From: Microvirga lupini
GTDB taxonomy: Bacteria; Pseudomonadota; Alphaproteobacteria; Rhizobiales; Beijerinckiaceae
NCBI RefSeq assembly: GCF_014191055.1
Contig: NZ_JACHWB010000006.1
Coordinates: 124,001 to 188,000 of the forward strand
Direction: 5' to 3'
DNA length: 64,000 nt
This document shows, in pieces, positions 8,340-17,284 of this stretch. The notes under the pieces were generated by a model. The model saw only the letters and a list, made by a program, of their open reading frames with translations, had not been told where the DNA came from and made no database searches. The stretch's first letter is position 1. Each line of letters opens with the position of its first letter. Position numbers and translations under genes: made by a program.

Positions 8340-9362
8340 ATGAAGATGAGCAAAGCTCTTGGATTAGTTGTAACGCTTGCTCTTGCCCCTTGGGCGATGA
8401 GCGTCGCTCACGCGCAGAACGCGCCCACGAAGATAACCGTGGTCCTTCCGAATCCCTCGGCCGTGAACAACTTCCCGCTTTACGTCGCGATCGGCGAGAA
8501 GATGTTTGAGAAAGAGGGACTTGATGTGAAGGTCGAGGCCGTAGACGGCTCTTCGCAGGTTCTTCAGGCAATGTCCGCCGGTCAGGCGCAGATCGGACAG
8601 CCCGGGCCGGCACCGGTTCTCGCTGCACGGGCGCGCGGCGTCGATGTGGTCTTCATCTACAATCATTTTGCGAAGTCGGTTTTCGGGGTGGTCGTTCCTG
8701 AGAAGTCCGCGATCAAAGCTCCGGCCGATCTCAAGGGAGCCGTCATCGGCGTTGGCACGGCCGACGGCGCGGAGGTCGGGTTCACCCGTGCGATTCTCAC
8801 GGATCTCAAGATGAGCGAAGGCAAGGACTTCACGTTCCTGCCGGTCGGTGATGGTGGTCTTGCCGCGGCGGCCTTCCTGCGCGGCGACATCAAGGCCTAT
8901 GCGGCGGCTGTCAGCGACGCAGCCATCATGGAAACGAGGGGGATCGATCTGCGGGAAATCACGCCCGAGCAATATCTGAGCTATTTCGGCAATGGCTATG
9001 CGGCCATGAAGTCCTTCATCGACCAGAACCCGCAGGCCGTCGAGAAGTTCGGCCGTGTCCTCGTTCAGGCGACGGAATTCGGGCTCAAGCCTGAGAACAA
9101 GGCGAAGGTTCTGCAGCATACTAAGGCCGGAAACCCGCAGGAAGGCGAGGATACCAAACTGTCGACAGCCTTGTTCGAGCAGGTCAAGGAGCGGATCACG
9201 CCGCTCGACAAGTCGAAGGGCTGGGGCTACCAGCCGCCGGAGCACTGGGAGCTTTGGCACAAGAGCGCTGTGGCCTCGGGTGTTCTGAAGGCTCCGCTTC
9301 CGGATCTGAAGGCTGCCTACACCAATCAGTTCGTCGATGCCTGGAACAAGGGTTCGAAGTGA
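8340..9362 (+). CDS. NitT/TauT-type ABC binding protein
   Basis: 340-residue periplasmic protein with a signal peptide ending S-V-A-H-A (about residue 22). It resembles the SsuA/TauA/ThiY group: F-P-L-Y-V-A-I-G-E-K-M-F-E-K-E-G-L-D-V near residues 45-65, then S-A-G-Q-A-Q-I-G and the A-D-L-K-G-A-V-I-G-V segment. It should capture an organic acid, sulfonate or pyrimidine-like solute. The neighbouring FAH-family genes favour a carboxylic acid from ring or sugar-acid breakdown (inference). Its stop overlaps the ATPase start. Confidence 0.87.
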   Translation: MKMSKALGLVVTLALAPWAMSVAHAQNAPTKITVVLPNPSAVNNFPLYVAIGEKMFEKEGLDVKVEAVDGSSQVLQAMSAGQAQIGQPGPAPVLAARARGVDVVFIYNHFAKSVFGVVVPEKSAIKAPADLKGAVIGVGTADGAEVGFTRAILTDLKMSEGKDFTFLPVGDGGLAAAAFLRGDIKAYAAAVSDAAIMETRGIDLREITPEQYLSYFGNGYAAMKSFIDQNPQAVEKFGRVLVQATEFGLKPENKAKVLQHTKAGNPQEGEDTKLSTALFEQVKERITPLDKSKGWGYQPPEHWELWHKSAVASGVLKAPLPDLKAAYTNQFVDAWNKGSK

Positions 9363-10180
9363 TGGCAGTGCTATCAATGGCTGGAGAAGCTGTTGCTCCG
9401 GTCGGCCTTATGGGCCGACCGGTGTACGAACTGCGAGGCGTGAGCAAGACCTTCGCCAAACGCAATGTGCGGGCCCTTGACAAGGTGGATCTGGCGCTGA
9501 GGGAGGGCACCTTCTCATCGATCATCGGTCCGAGCGGGTGCGGGAAGTCCACTCTCCTCAAGATCATGGCCGGCCTGCAGCCGCCGTCGTCGGGCAGCGT
9601 CGTTCTCGAAGGCAAACCGGTGATGGGTCCGCGACGGGACATCGGCATGATGTTCCAGCAGGCAACCCTTTTTCCGTGGCGGACGACGCTCGAGAACATC
9701 GTGCTCCCGATCGAGATCCGCGACGGCAAGGCTGCAGCCCGTGCCAAGCATGATCAAGCGCGTCAGCTCCTCGATCTGGTCGGCTTGCAGGGCTTCGAGA
9801 ATGTCTATCCAAGCGAGCTTTCCGGTGGCATGGCGCAGCGCGCGGCAATCTGCCGGATGCTGATCACGGAGCCTGCCGTCCTTCTGCTCGACGAGCCGTT
9901 CAGTGCCCTCGACGAATTAAGCCGTGACTTCATGAACATGGAGTTGCAGAGGATCTGCCTCGAGCGCAATGCCACGACCTTCCTCGTGACCCATTCGATT
10001 CCCGAGGCTGTGATCCTCTCCGATGTGGTGTACGTGATGTCGCCCCGGCCAGGACGCTTCATCGAGGCTATCACGGTCGACCTGCCCAGGCCGAGAACCC
10101 TGGACATGATGACAGACCCCCGTTTTGGCGGGCTTGTTCACCGCATCCGCAGTCACCTCGACAAGGGAGCGTTCCAATGA
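9362..10180 (+). CDS. NitT/TauT-type ABC ATPase
   Basis: 272-residue ATPase with Walker A G-P-S-G-C-G-K-S-T (residues 56-64), signature L-S-G-G-M-A-Q-R, Walker B L-L-L-D-E-P-F-S-A-L-D and switch T-H-S-I-P-E-A. The F-Q-Q-A-T-L-F-P-W-R segment is typical of SsuB/TauB relatives. The frame is open upstream over the binding-protein gene. The ATG at 9362 shares bases with the preceding TGA and is the sensible coupled start. The 3' end overlaps the permease gene by ATGA. Confidence 0.88.
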   Translation: MAVLSMAGEAVAPVGLMGRPVYELRGVSKTFAKRNVRALDKVDLALREGTFSSIIGPSGCGKSTLLKIMAGLQPPSSGSVVLEGKPVMGPRRDIGMMFQQATLFPWRTTLENIVLPIEIRDGKAAARAKHDQARQLLDLVGLQGFENVYPSELSGGMAQRAAICRMLITEPAVLLLDEPFSALDELSRDFMNMELQRICLERNATTFLVTHSIPEAVILSDVVYVMSPRPGRFIEAITVDLPRPRTLDMMTDPRFGGLVHRIRSHLDKGAFQ

Positions 10181-11040
10181 CGCAGGCACAAGTTCTGGCT
10201 TCGGCCATTCCCGAACAGACCGTTTGGGCGGAGCGCGTGTCCTGGATCGATCGGGTTCCGCGCTGGCTGTCGATGCTGGCTCTGCTGATCGGTTTCCTGA
10301 TCGTCTGGCAGATCGTCTACCTGATTGAGCTTGTCTCGCCGATCATCCTGCCATCTCCCCTCGAAACGATCGAGGACCTGTTTGTCGTGGGCAGAAATCT
10401 GCTGACGGGCGATTACATGCTCATGGCTCTCTGGATCACGACGCAAGAGGTTCTCCTAGGCTTCGTGATTGCGGTTGTGCTCGGCTTCGGACTGGGCGTT
10501 CTTGTGGGTGAGACCGCCTTCGGAGAGAAGGCTGTCATGCCCTACCTCGTGGCTATCAACACCATGCCGAAGGTGGCATTCGCACCTCTCTTCGTGTCAT
10601 GGCTGGGCTTTGGCATCGCATCCAAGGTGGCGCTTGCAGCCTTCATCGCCTTCTTTCCGGTCATCGTCGGGACGGCGGCAGGCCTGCATGCTGCCGACCA
10701 GAACGCCCGCATGCTGTTCAAGACGATGGGAGCAAGTCGCTGGCAGACCCTTGTGCAGCTGAAGCTCCCCATCGGAATGCCTCATTTCTTCTCAGGCCTG
10801 AAGAACGCTGCGGTGCTCGTCGTCGTCGGTGCGGTCGTCGGTGAGTTCCTGGGCGGCGGCAAAGGTTTTGGCGAACTGATCCGCGTTGCGGCCGCGCAGC
10901 TCAACACGCCGCGCGTGTTCTCGCTGATCATCTACTTGAGCTTGCTTGGGCTGGCGACCTTCTGGATCGTGGCTTGGGCCCAGCGCCGGTTCGTTTTCTG
11001 GCACAAGGAGAGCGTCACAGAGGAGACTCTTGCGCAATAA
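10177..11040 (+). CDS. NitT/TauT-type ABC permease
   Basis: 287-residue inner-membrane permease with about six hydrophobic helices and the family coupling loop L-F-K-T-M-G-A-S-R-W-Q-T-L. It starts at an ATGA overlap with the ATPase and completes a three-gene importer. The GntR/FCD regulator gene follows after 84 bp and may be cotranscribed. Confidence 0.88.
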   Translation: MTQAQVLASAIPEQTVWAERVSWIDRVPRWLSMLALLIGFLIVWQIVYLIELVSPIILPSPLETIEDLFVVGRNLLTGDYMLMALWITTQEVLLGFVIAVVLGFGLGVLVGETAFGEKAVMPYLVAINTMPKVAFAPLFVSWLGFGIASKVALAAFIAFFPVIVGTAAGLHAADQNARMLFKTMGASRWQTLVQLKLPIGMPHFFSGLKNAAVLVVVGAVVGEFLGGGKGFGELIRVAAAQLNTPRVFSLIIYLSLLGLATFWIVAWAQRRFVFWHKESVTEETLAQ

Positions 11041-11124
11041 GGGACAACACAATGCCCTGGCTGTTGACCTTCGTCCGCGGCTAGGACATTCGGCTCCCAG
11101 CCAATAGCTTGCGCGGGTTGCGTC

Positions 11125-11829
11125 ATGAACAAGATTGAAAAGATAACTGCGGCAACCTCGGTATATGAGAGGCTTCGCCAGGACATTCTGAACGGCGAAT
11201 TGCGGCCAGGGCAAAAGCTTCTGATCGACTTCGTTTCCGACCGGTATGGCGCCGGCCTTAACCCGGTCCGGGAGGCCCTCAACCGCCTCTCTTCGGAAGG
11301 CTTGGTCGAGCGAAAGGATCAACGTGGCTTCTTCGTGCCTCCAGTGAGTATTGAGGGCTGGCGCGAGCTGGTGAAAACCCGCTGCTGGCTCGAAGGCAAG
11401 GCGCTCGAAGAATCCATCAGGAATGGTGATCAAGCCTGGGAGGAGCGGATTGTCGTATGCTTCCATCACCTCTCCCGCACACCATGGAAGCTGTCCGAGG
11501 AGGATACCAGCACCAACCCGGCTTGGGAGGAGCGGCATCGGGCTTTTCATCTTGCCCTCATCGCCGCCTGCGGCTCTTCAATCCTGATCGGGATCTGCAA
11601 GGACCTGATGGATCAGGCGCAGAGATACCGTTTCATCTCCGTGGCTTCCTCAAAACGCTACCGGAACACTCTTGAGGAGCACCGGGGGCTCATGGAGGCC
11701 GTGCTCGATCGCAAGACTGACTTGGCCGTCGAGCGGCTCGTCGAGCACTACCAGACAACGCTCAGGCACATCGAGGATCAGATCCAACCACCGCCGAAGG
11801 TTCGGTTCGATCCGTCCATGCCCAGCTAA
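11125..11829 (+). CDS. GntR family transcriptional regulator, FCD type
   Basis: 234-residue regulator. The N-terminal winged helix (residues 10-75) has the family pattern Y-E-R-L-R-Q-D-I-L-N-G-E-L-R-P-G and G-L-N-P-V-R-E-A-L-N-R-L-S-S-E-G-L-V. The C-terminal all-helical FCD ligand domain carries H-R-A-F-H-L-A-L-I-A-A-C and, near residue 195, E-E-H-R-G-L-M-E-A-V-L-D-R, which hold metal/ligand-binding Asp/His residues in this family. Its position inside the cluster suggests it controls the flanking transporter and FAH-family genes in response to an organic acid. Confidence 0.88.
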   Translation: MNKIEKITAATSVYERLRQDILNGELRPGQKLLIDFVSDRYGAGLNPVREALNRLSSEGLVERKDQRGFFVPPVSIEGWRELVKTRCWLEGKALEESIRNGDQAWEERIVVCFHHLSRTPWKLSEEDTSTNPAWEERHRAFHLALIAACGSSILIGICKDLMDQAQRYRFISVASSKRYRNTLEEHRGLMEAVLDRKTDLAVERLVEHYQTTLRHIEDQIQPPPKVRFDPSMPS

Positions 11830-11918
11830 TAGGATTGGGACGCGGCTAAACAGACCGCGTCTTGAGCCACAACTGACCACGTTCACCTTCAAAAGTTCAA
11901 CAGAGCAAGGAAGCCCCC

Positions 11919-12773
11919 ATGAAGCTGCTGCGCTACGGCCCACCCGGCCAGGAAAAACCCGGCATTCTCGACCGCGATGGCAATATCCGCGACCTCTCCA
12001 GTATCGTTCCTGATATTGCCGGAGATATTCTGTCGTCCGGCGGCCTCGCGCGGCTGCGCAGCATCGATCCTGCCACGCTCCCGCGCGTCGATGGCGATCC
12101 GCGCATCGGCCCCTGCGTCGGGCAGGTCGGCAAGTTCATCTGCATCGGCCTCAACTATTCCGACCATGCAGCCGAGTCCGGCATGGCCGTCCCGCCCGAA
12201 CCCATCATCTTCATGAAGGCGACCAGCGCGATCTGCGGGCCGAACGACGGCATCGAGATGCCGCGTGGTTCCGAGAAGACTGATTGGGAGGTCGAACTCG
12301 GCATCGTGATCGGCAACACCGCCAAGTACGTGGACGAGGCACAGGCACTTGAGCATGTCGCAGGCTACTGCGTCGTCAACGACGTCTCGGAACGCTCCTT
12401 CCAGATCGAACGCTCAGGACAATGGACCAAGGGCAAGAGCGCGGACACCTTCGGCCCGATCGGCCCCTGGCTCGTCACACGAGACGAAATCCCCAACCCG
12501 CAGAACCTGGGCATGTGGCTCGAGGTGGATGGCAACCGCTACCAGAACGGCAGCACGGAGACGATGGTCTACGGGGCTGCGTTCCTGGTGAGCTACCTGA
12601 GCCAGTTCATGAGCCTCCAAGCTGGAGATGTGATCGCGACCGGGACGCCGCCGGGCGTCGGCATGGGCATGAAGCCGCCAGTCTACCTGCGTTCCGGCAA
12701 TTGCGTTCGACTGGGCATCGAAGGCCTTGGCGAGCAGGAGCAGCTGGTCAGGAGCTGGAACGGCCAAGTCTAG
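11919..12773 (+). CDS. FAH family hydrolase (diketo-deoxy-sugar-acid hydrolase-like)
   Basis: 284-residue FAH-fold enzyme of the full-length type. Features: an N-terminal M-K-L-L-R-Y-G-P-x-G extension domain (about residues 1-65), I-G-L-N-Y-S-D-H-A-A-E-S-G, I-F-M-K-A, the metal ligands in D-W-E-V-E-L-G-I-V-I-G (about residue 128), and G-D-V-I-A-T-G-T-P-P-G-V-G. This subgroup includes 2,4-diketo-3-deoxy-L-fuconate hydrolase and proteins often named ureidoglycolate lyase, so a beta-diketo acid substrate is likely. It lies between the GntR gene and a beta-hydroxyacid dehydrogenase. Confidence 0.87.
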   Translation: MKLLRYGPPGQEKPGILDRDGNIRDLSSIVPDIAGDILSSGGLARLRSIDPATLPRVDGDPRIGPCVGQVGKFICIGLNYSDHAAESGMAVPPEPIIFMKATSAICGPNDGIEMPRGSEKTDWEVELGIVIGNTAKYVDEAQALEHVAGYCVVNDVSERSFQIERSGQWTKGKSADTFGPIGPWLVTRDEIPNPQNLGMWLEVDGNRYQNGSTETMVYGAAFLVSYLSQFMSLQAGDVIATGTPPGVGMGMKPPVYLRSGNCVRLGIEGLGEQEQLVRSWNGQV

Positions 12774-12869
12774 CTTTTCCCCCGCGGCAGGATCGAGAGA
12801 CGGCATCGCGTTGTCATGTTGCCTCTCCGGCATGGGTTTATCACCGAGGGCGAAGATCAGGAGACGTTG

Positions 12870-13772
12870 ATGAGGATTGGTGTCATAGGACTTGGACGCA
12901 TGGGCGCTGCTCTTGCGTTCCGACTTCAGAGTTGCGGCCACGAACTCGTGATCTGGAACCGCACGCCTGAAAAAGCTGAGAGCCTTGTTGAGGCTGGCGC
13001 GGCTCTTGGGGAATCTCCGGCTGCGGTTGTCGAACAGGCCGAGGCGATCATCACGTGCCTTTTGGACGAAAACGCCTTGGATGAGGTATTCAATGGCGAT
13101 CGAGGCATTCTGTCCGCTGACCTGACCGCGAAGCTCTTCATCGAGATGAGCACGGTTCAGCCCAGAACCCAGCGAGCCTTAGACGAACGGGTCAAAGCAA
13201 AGGGTGCGGACTATGTGGAATGCCCGGTGAGCGGATCAACGGGTCCGGCTCGTGAAGGGCGGTTGATCGGCCTCGTCGGTGGGACCCCCGAGGATGTCGC
13301 CCGCGCACGCCCGATCATCGAACAGTTATGCCGTCGCTTCGAGCATGCTGGCCCGGTTGGCGCAGGGGCGAGCCTGAAGCTTGCCGTGAACCTTCCCCTG
13401 GTCGTCTATTACCAAGCCCTCGGGGAAGCCTATTCTCTCTGCCGTCATCTTGGCATCGAACCCGAGCGGATTGTCGACCTCTTCTCGGACACGTCCGGCG
13501 GCGCCAACATTCTTAAAGCGCGTGGAGCCATGATCGCAAAGGGCATGCGTGGGGACGGGCCGCAGCCGGTGACTTTCGACATCGATTCCTTCCGGAAGGA
13601 TCTTCGAACCATGCTTGCGGAGGGCGCCGAGCTGGGCCTCTCACTTCCTGTCGCCGAGCGTACTCTCTCGGTTTACGACGAGGCGAGCCAGCAGGGGTGG
13701 GGCTCTCGGGATGGGACCAGTCTAGCCGGATACTGGCCCACCCGTGCATCAGACAGAGCTGCGGAGGAATGA
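12870..13772 (+). CDS. NAD(P)-dependent beta-hydroxyacid dehydrogenase
   Basis: 300-residue member of the 3-hydroxyisobutyrate dehydrogenase family, which oxidises beta-hydroxyacids such as 3-hydroxyisobutyrate, tartronate semialdehyde or D-glycerate analogues. N-terminal Rossmann motif G-V-I-G-L-G-R-M-G (residues 3-11), substrate-loop P-V-S-G-S-T-G-P-A near residue 118, and the catalytic-lysine region G-A-G-A-S-L-K-L-A-V-N near 170. The ATG at 12870 follows AGGAG. An upstream ATG at 12816 would add 18 unlike residues. It is the last gene of the FAH/GntR cluster. Confidence 0.87.
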   Translation: MRIGVIGLGRMGAALAFRLQSCGHELVIWNRTPEKAESLVEAGAALGESPAAVVEQAEAIITCLLDENALDEVFNGDRGILSADLTAKLFIEMSTVQPRTQRALDERVKAKGADYVECPVSGSTGPAREGRLIGLVGGTPEDVARARPIIEQLCRRFEHAGPVGAGASLKLAVNLPLVVYYQALGEAYSLCRHLGIEPERIVDLFSDTSGGANILKARGAMIAKGMRGDGPQPVTFDIDSFRKDLRTMLAEGAELGLSLPVAERTLSVYDEASQQGWGSRDGTSLAGYWPTRASDRAAEE

Positions 13773-13847
13773 GGCAGCACCTGAGTGACATACGCTCCTG
13801 CGCGACAATCGGCTGAGCGCCACGCTCATTGGCTAAACGCCCGCTCG

Positions 13848-13951
13848 TGGCACCACGCGGAAGTAAGGCGAATGTCTCCTCAAGCGAGGAACACCGGACG
13901 TTCCTGTGAAGACACGGATCATCGCCCCCTGACCCGAAGCTGACTCTAGCT
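13848..13951. repeat. dispersed intergenic repeat, copy 1
   Basis: This unit reads TGGCAC near its start, then GAATGTCTCCT and, after about 14 bases, ACCGGACGTTCC (an imperfect inverted repeat), and ends near TGACCC. Positions 13911-13935 are identical, base for base, to 27825-27849. Positions 13930-13951 match 26853-26874 with one difference. Other copies are at about 26774, 27803, 38224, 49763, 54080 and 58931. Confidence 0.65.
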
Positions 13952-14217
13952 CTTTCAATTACAGGGAACGCGGTCAGCGTATCGAGGCCCCGCAAGGCAG
14001 TCATTCGAGTGGTGAAATTGTGGCCGACCCACCAAGTTCCTGATGAGAACTGGAGCCTGGGGCCAGCTCCGGTTTCTGCTGGATCTTCGGATTAGGAAGG
14101 CGCACTCTAGGTCTGTGCCGTCGAGCGACCCGGCGGTTGTGTATACATTGGGTAGATGGGTTCCGGATGGAGCCACACGCTCGCACCACGGCTCGTCCGG
14201 CACAGGAGGGTTGTGAG
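13952..14217. promoter_or_regulatory. upstream region of the cupin gene
   Basis: Non-coding stretch holding an 8-bp palindrome TGTATACA at 14140-14147, of the kind bound by GntR/FCD regulators, 70 bp before the cupin start, and a strong CAGGAGGG ribosome site just before 14218. The operator role is inference. Confidence 0.35.
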
Positions 14218-14808
14218 ATGAAACGCAAGCTCTTCGCAGCATTGATCCCGGGATTGTTGATCCTGTCCGCGCCGGCATGGGCGCAGCAGGGCTTCTTCGT
14301 GAAGCCCTTGGTCGAGCAGAAGGTGACGGAGTTGCCTCCCGGCGACCTGTTCTGGCATCTCGCCACCTTCGCGACCAAGGACCAGGCGCAGGCGGCGGCC
14401 GGTCCCCTCGGGCTGGTGGCCGAGTACGACGGCAAGGTCTGGCTGTTCAGGCTTGGTCGGGCAGGTGAGGGCACGGCGGGCGGCACAAGGGTTGCGGAGA
14501 TTGGGCCGATTCCCAGGATCACGGCACAGGAGTATCTGCTGCGGGTCAACGAGGCCGGCGGGCCGAAGGGCAGTGCCACGGCTGCGCACACGCACCCGGG
14601 CTCGGAGGCGTTCTACGTACTCAAAGGAGAGCTGTCCCAGAAAACGCCACACGGGGTGGCTCGCCTCACGGCAGGCCAGAGCATGGTGGGCCATGGGACG
14701 GACACGCCGATGGTGGTGTCGAACAGCGGCTCCGATGACCTGCGTGAGTTCGCGCTGTTTGTGGTGGATGCCAGCAAGCCGTTCTCGTCGCCAGCACAGC
14801 TACAATGA
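14218..14808 (+). CDS. secreted cupin-domain protein
   Basis: 196-residue protein with a signal peptide (basic M-K-R-K, hydrophobic core, cleavage near A-W-A-Q, residue 23). The C-terminal half is a single cupin barrel: A-H-T-H-P-G-S-E-A-F-Y-V-L-K-G-E contains the His-His-Glu metal set of cupin motif 1 (about residues 121-137), followed by G-H-G-T-D-T-P in motif 2. It is probably a periplasmic metal-binding sensor or enzyme of unknown substrate. The ATG at 14218 follows AGGAGG. An in-frame upstream ATG lacks a ribosome site and would hide the signal peptide. Confidence 0.8.
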   Translation: MKRKLFAALIPGLLILSAPAWAQQGFFVKPLVEQKVTELPPGDLFWHLATFATKDQAQAAAGPLGLVAEYDGKVWLFRLGRAGEGTAGGTRVAEIGPIPRITAQEYLLRVNEAGGPKGSATAAHTHPGSEAFYVLKGELSQKTPHGVARLTAGQSMVGHGTDTPMVVSNSGSDDLREFALFVVDASKPFSSPAQLQ

Positions 14809-15160
14809 TCTGGGTCTTAGATTGGACCGAATGTGGTACGTTGTAGGAAACGGGTATCTTAGGCCATGGATCAAGCCCAAGTACCGGGCCAGGGGCCTCT
14901 GCCGATTGACACGATCTGAAAAATAGCAGCTCGCCCTTATGAAGGCGCCTGCTCTTCAGGATACATTCTACAGCCTGGCGCGTCTGGTCGGTAATCTCGA
15001 CCAGACAGGAGGGTGGCTTAACCAGAGCAGGCTGTGATTCCATTAACCGGCTCCCTTGCCCACAAGCCCGAGAACTCCATTCTTCTTAGCAAGAGGAGAC
15101 CGGGACAAAGCGGTCAATGCGCGCCAACGCAGCCTCGCAAGAACTATTCGGAGGAAACAT
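14809..15160. other. intergenic region before orphan tctC-like gene
   Basis: About 350 bp. It contains a perfect 9-bp inverted repeat at 14982-15006 (GTCTGGTCG, 7-nt loop GTAATCT, CGACCAGAC), 155 bp upstream of the next start: either a terminator of the cupin gene or an operator for the next operon. A strong GGAGGAAACAT site precedes 15161. No gene recognised. Confidence 0.45.
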
Positions 15161-16135
15161 ATGGTGGGATTGTCGCGCCGGAGCCTGCTCGCCGCCTTGG
15201 CGATGTCGGCTGCCGCCCCTGGCCTGACCCACGCTCAGGGCCTGTCTGATCGGAATATCTTCATCATCGTCCCCTTCACTCCGGGCAGCGGGCCCGATGT
15301 GCTGGCGCGCATCGTTGGCGAGGAACTGCGCAAACGCTGGAACCAACCCGTCATCATCGACAACAAGCCCGGGGCCAGCGGCAATATTGGTGCGGCCGCT
15401 GCGGCTCGCATGGAGCCCGACGGTCATACCATCCTGCTCAGCGTCAACACGTTCCTGATGAATGCCGCGCTCTCCAAGAGCCTGCCCTACGATCCCGTGA
15501 AGAGCTTCGCACCGATCGTTGAACTCGCCACGGGCTCGCTCGTTCTGGCCGTGCATCCCTCTATCCCGGTGAAGAGCACAAAGGAGCTGATCGACTATGC
15601 CAAGGCCAATCCCGGCCAAGTCACCTACGCATCGCCCGGTCGCGGAACGCCGCAGCATCTTGCGATGGAGCTGTTCAAGCTTACAGCCGGCGTGGATCTC
15701 CGGCACGTCCCCTACACAGGTTCCGCCGGCGCCGTGAAGGATCTGGTGGGCGGGCATGTGGGGGCGATGTTCGTCCCGGTGCACACCGTACTGCCAATGG
15801 CGGCCGAAAACCAAGTTCGCCTGTTGGCGCTTGGCAGCGAGAAGCGATCCACCCTCGCGCCGAACGTGCCGACCCTGACGGAAGAGGGGGTCAGCGGGTT
15901 CGAGGTTGACCTCTGGTATGCCTTGAGCGCGCCAGCCGGCACGCCGAAGGACATCATCGACCGCTACAACAAGGTCATGAACGAGATTCTGGCCTCGCCC
16001 GATGTGCGCGACCAGTTCGCCAAGCAGGGGCTCGTGCCGGTCGGCGGCTCGCCGCAGCAACTGGCGGCTCTCATTGAGAAGGATCTGCCCCGCTGGGCGA
16101 AGGTGGTCAAGGACGCGGGCATCGCTCAGGAATAG
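15161..16135 (+). CDS. TctC-type binding protein (Bug family)
   Basis: 324-residue periplasmic protein of the tripartite tricarboxylate transporter receptor family. The N-terminus S-R-R-S-L-L-A-A-L-A resembles a twin-arginine or Sec signal, cleaved near T-H-A-Q (about residue 26). Family marks: I-V-P-F-T-P-G-S-G-P-D-V-L-A-R, N-K-P-G-A-S-G-N-I-G, and Y-A-S-P-G-R-G-T-P-Q-H-L-A. No tctA or tctB is adjacent, as is common for Bug proteins. The complete TctABC set at 55.7-58.8 kb is a possible partner. It is followed by a hairpin and an amidohydrolase gene. Confidence 0.88.
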   Translation: MVGLSRRSLLAALAMSAAAPGLTHAQGLSDRNIFIIVPFTPGSGPDVLARIVGEELRKRWNQPVIIDNKPGASGNIGAAAAARMEPDGHTILLSVNTFLMNAALSKSLPYDPVKSFAPIVELATGSLVLAVHPSIPVKSTKELIDYAKANPGQVTYASPGRGTPQHLAMELFKLTAGVDLRHVPYTGSAGAVKDLVGGHVGAMFVPVHTVLPMAAENQVRLLALGSEKRSTLAPNVPTLTEEGVSGFEVDLWYALSAPAGTPKDIIDRYNKVMNEILASPDVRDQFAKQGLVPVGGSPQQLAALIEKDLPRWAKVVKDAGIAQE

Positions 16136-16191
16136 GCGCCCGAACCGCTTCCGCGTGCAAGGCGATCGAGCGAACCCTGAATGCGAGTGGT

Positions 16192-16212
16192 GTCCTGGCC
16201 CACGGCCAGGAC
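16192..16212 (+). terminator. hairpin after the TctC-type gene
   Basis: Perfect 9-bp stem GTCCTGGCC / GGCCAGGAC with a 3-nt loop, in the gap between the binding-protein and amidohydrolase genes. No U-run follows. It probably stabilises or partly terminates the binding-protein transcript. Confidence 0.55.
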
Positions 16213-16253
16213 GTCATGCCCCCTTCTACCAGAAATTCTACAAGGAGATTTCG

Positions 16254-17282
16254 ATGAAGCGGATCGATGCGTTCACGCACTTCTTTCCGAAAGGCTACTA
16301 CGATCTGATGGGAGAAGTGGCGGGCCACATGGGAGACATGGTGCGCCGTGCCCGCGCCATCCCGGCGATCCATGATCTCGATGAGCGCTTCCGCGTGATG
16401 GATAAGTTCCCCGACTACGCACAGGTCCTGTCGCTGCCGGCTCCTCCGCTGGAGATCATCTCGGGCGGCAACCCGGATACGGCGCTCGAACTTGCCAAAC
16501 GCTGCAATGACGGGCTTGCGGAACTGTGCGCCAAATACCCTGAGCGCTTTCCTGCCTTCGTGGCCCAGACGCCTCTAGCGACGCCGGACGCCGGCGTTGC
16601 GGAAACCCAGCGCGCCATCCGCGATCTCGGCGCGATCGGCACTCAGATCTACAGCAATGTGGCCGGCAAGCCGCTCGACCGGCCGGAATTCGAGGCCTTC
16701 TTCGCGGCCATGAACGAATTATGCAAGCCCATATGGCTGCATCCGTCCCGGGGCGCCAATCATCCGGATTATCTCGATGAGACGAAGTCGCTCTATGAGA
16801 TCTGGTGGACTTTCGGTTGGCCCTACGAGACCAGCGTCGCCATGGCGCGGCTCGTCTTCTCGCAGACCCTCGACAAATATCCGAACCTCAAGATCATCGC
16901 GCATCACCTCGGCGCCATGGTCCCCTATTTCGAAGGGCGCGTCGGACCAGGGTGGGATCAGCTCGGCAAGCGCACTTCCGACGAGGACTACTTCTCCCTT
17001 CTGAAGAGCCTGAAGAAGCGCCCGCTGGACTACTTCAAGCAGGACTTCTACGCTGACACGGCCGTGTTCGGCTCAAGGGCCGCAACCCTATGCGGCCTCG
17101 AATTCTACGGCGTCGACAATGTCGTGTTTGCCTCCGACTGCCCCTTCGATCCCGAGCAGGGACCCGGCTACATCCGCGAGACGCTCCAGATCCTGGAGGG
17201 CCTGAATCTGTCCCAGGAGGATAAGGAAAAGATCTACTTCAGGAACCTGGAACAGCTCACCGGACATCGCTTCTCAAGCTGA
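16254..17282 (+). CDS. amidohydrolase (ACMSD / decarboxylase-like)
   Basis: 342-residue TIM-barrel protein of the amidohydrolase-2 group, which includes aminocarboxymuconate-semialdehyde decarboxylase and gamma-resorcylate decarboxylase. Metal and catalytic candidates are H9, H163 (W-L-H-P-S-R-G), H217/H218 (A-H-H-L-G-A-M) and D295 (A-S-D-C-P-F). The usual first-strand H-x-H reads F7-T8-H9, so the first histidine is missing, which should alter metal binding. The start at 16254 follows CAAGGAG. The longer upstream frame covers the previous gene. The monooxygenase gene begins 2 bp after its stop, suggesting an aromatic or hydroxy-aromatic acid pathway. Confidence 0.85.
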   Translation: MKRIDAFTHFFPKGYYDLMGEVAGHMGDMVRRARAIPAIHDLDERFRVMDKFPDYAQVLSLPAPPLEIISGGNPDTALELAKRCNDGLAELCAKYPERFPAFVAQTPLATPDAGVAETQRAIRDLGAIGTQIYSNVAGKPLDRPEFEAFFAAMNELCKPIWLHPSRGANHPDYLDETKSLYEIWWTFGWPYETSVAMARLVFSQTLDKYPNLKIIAHHLGAMVPYFEGRVGPGWDQLGKRTSDEDYFSLLKSLKKRPLDYFKQDFYADTAVFGSRAATLCGLEFYGVDNVVFASDCPFDPEQGPGYIRETLQILEGLNLSQEDKEKIYFRNLEQLTGHRFSS

Positions 17283-17284
17283 CC

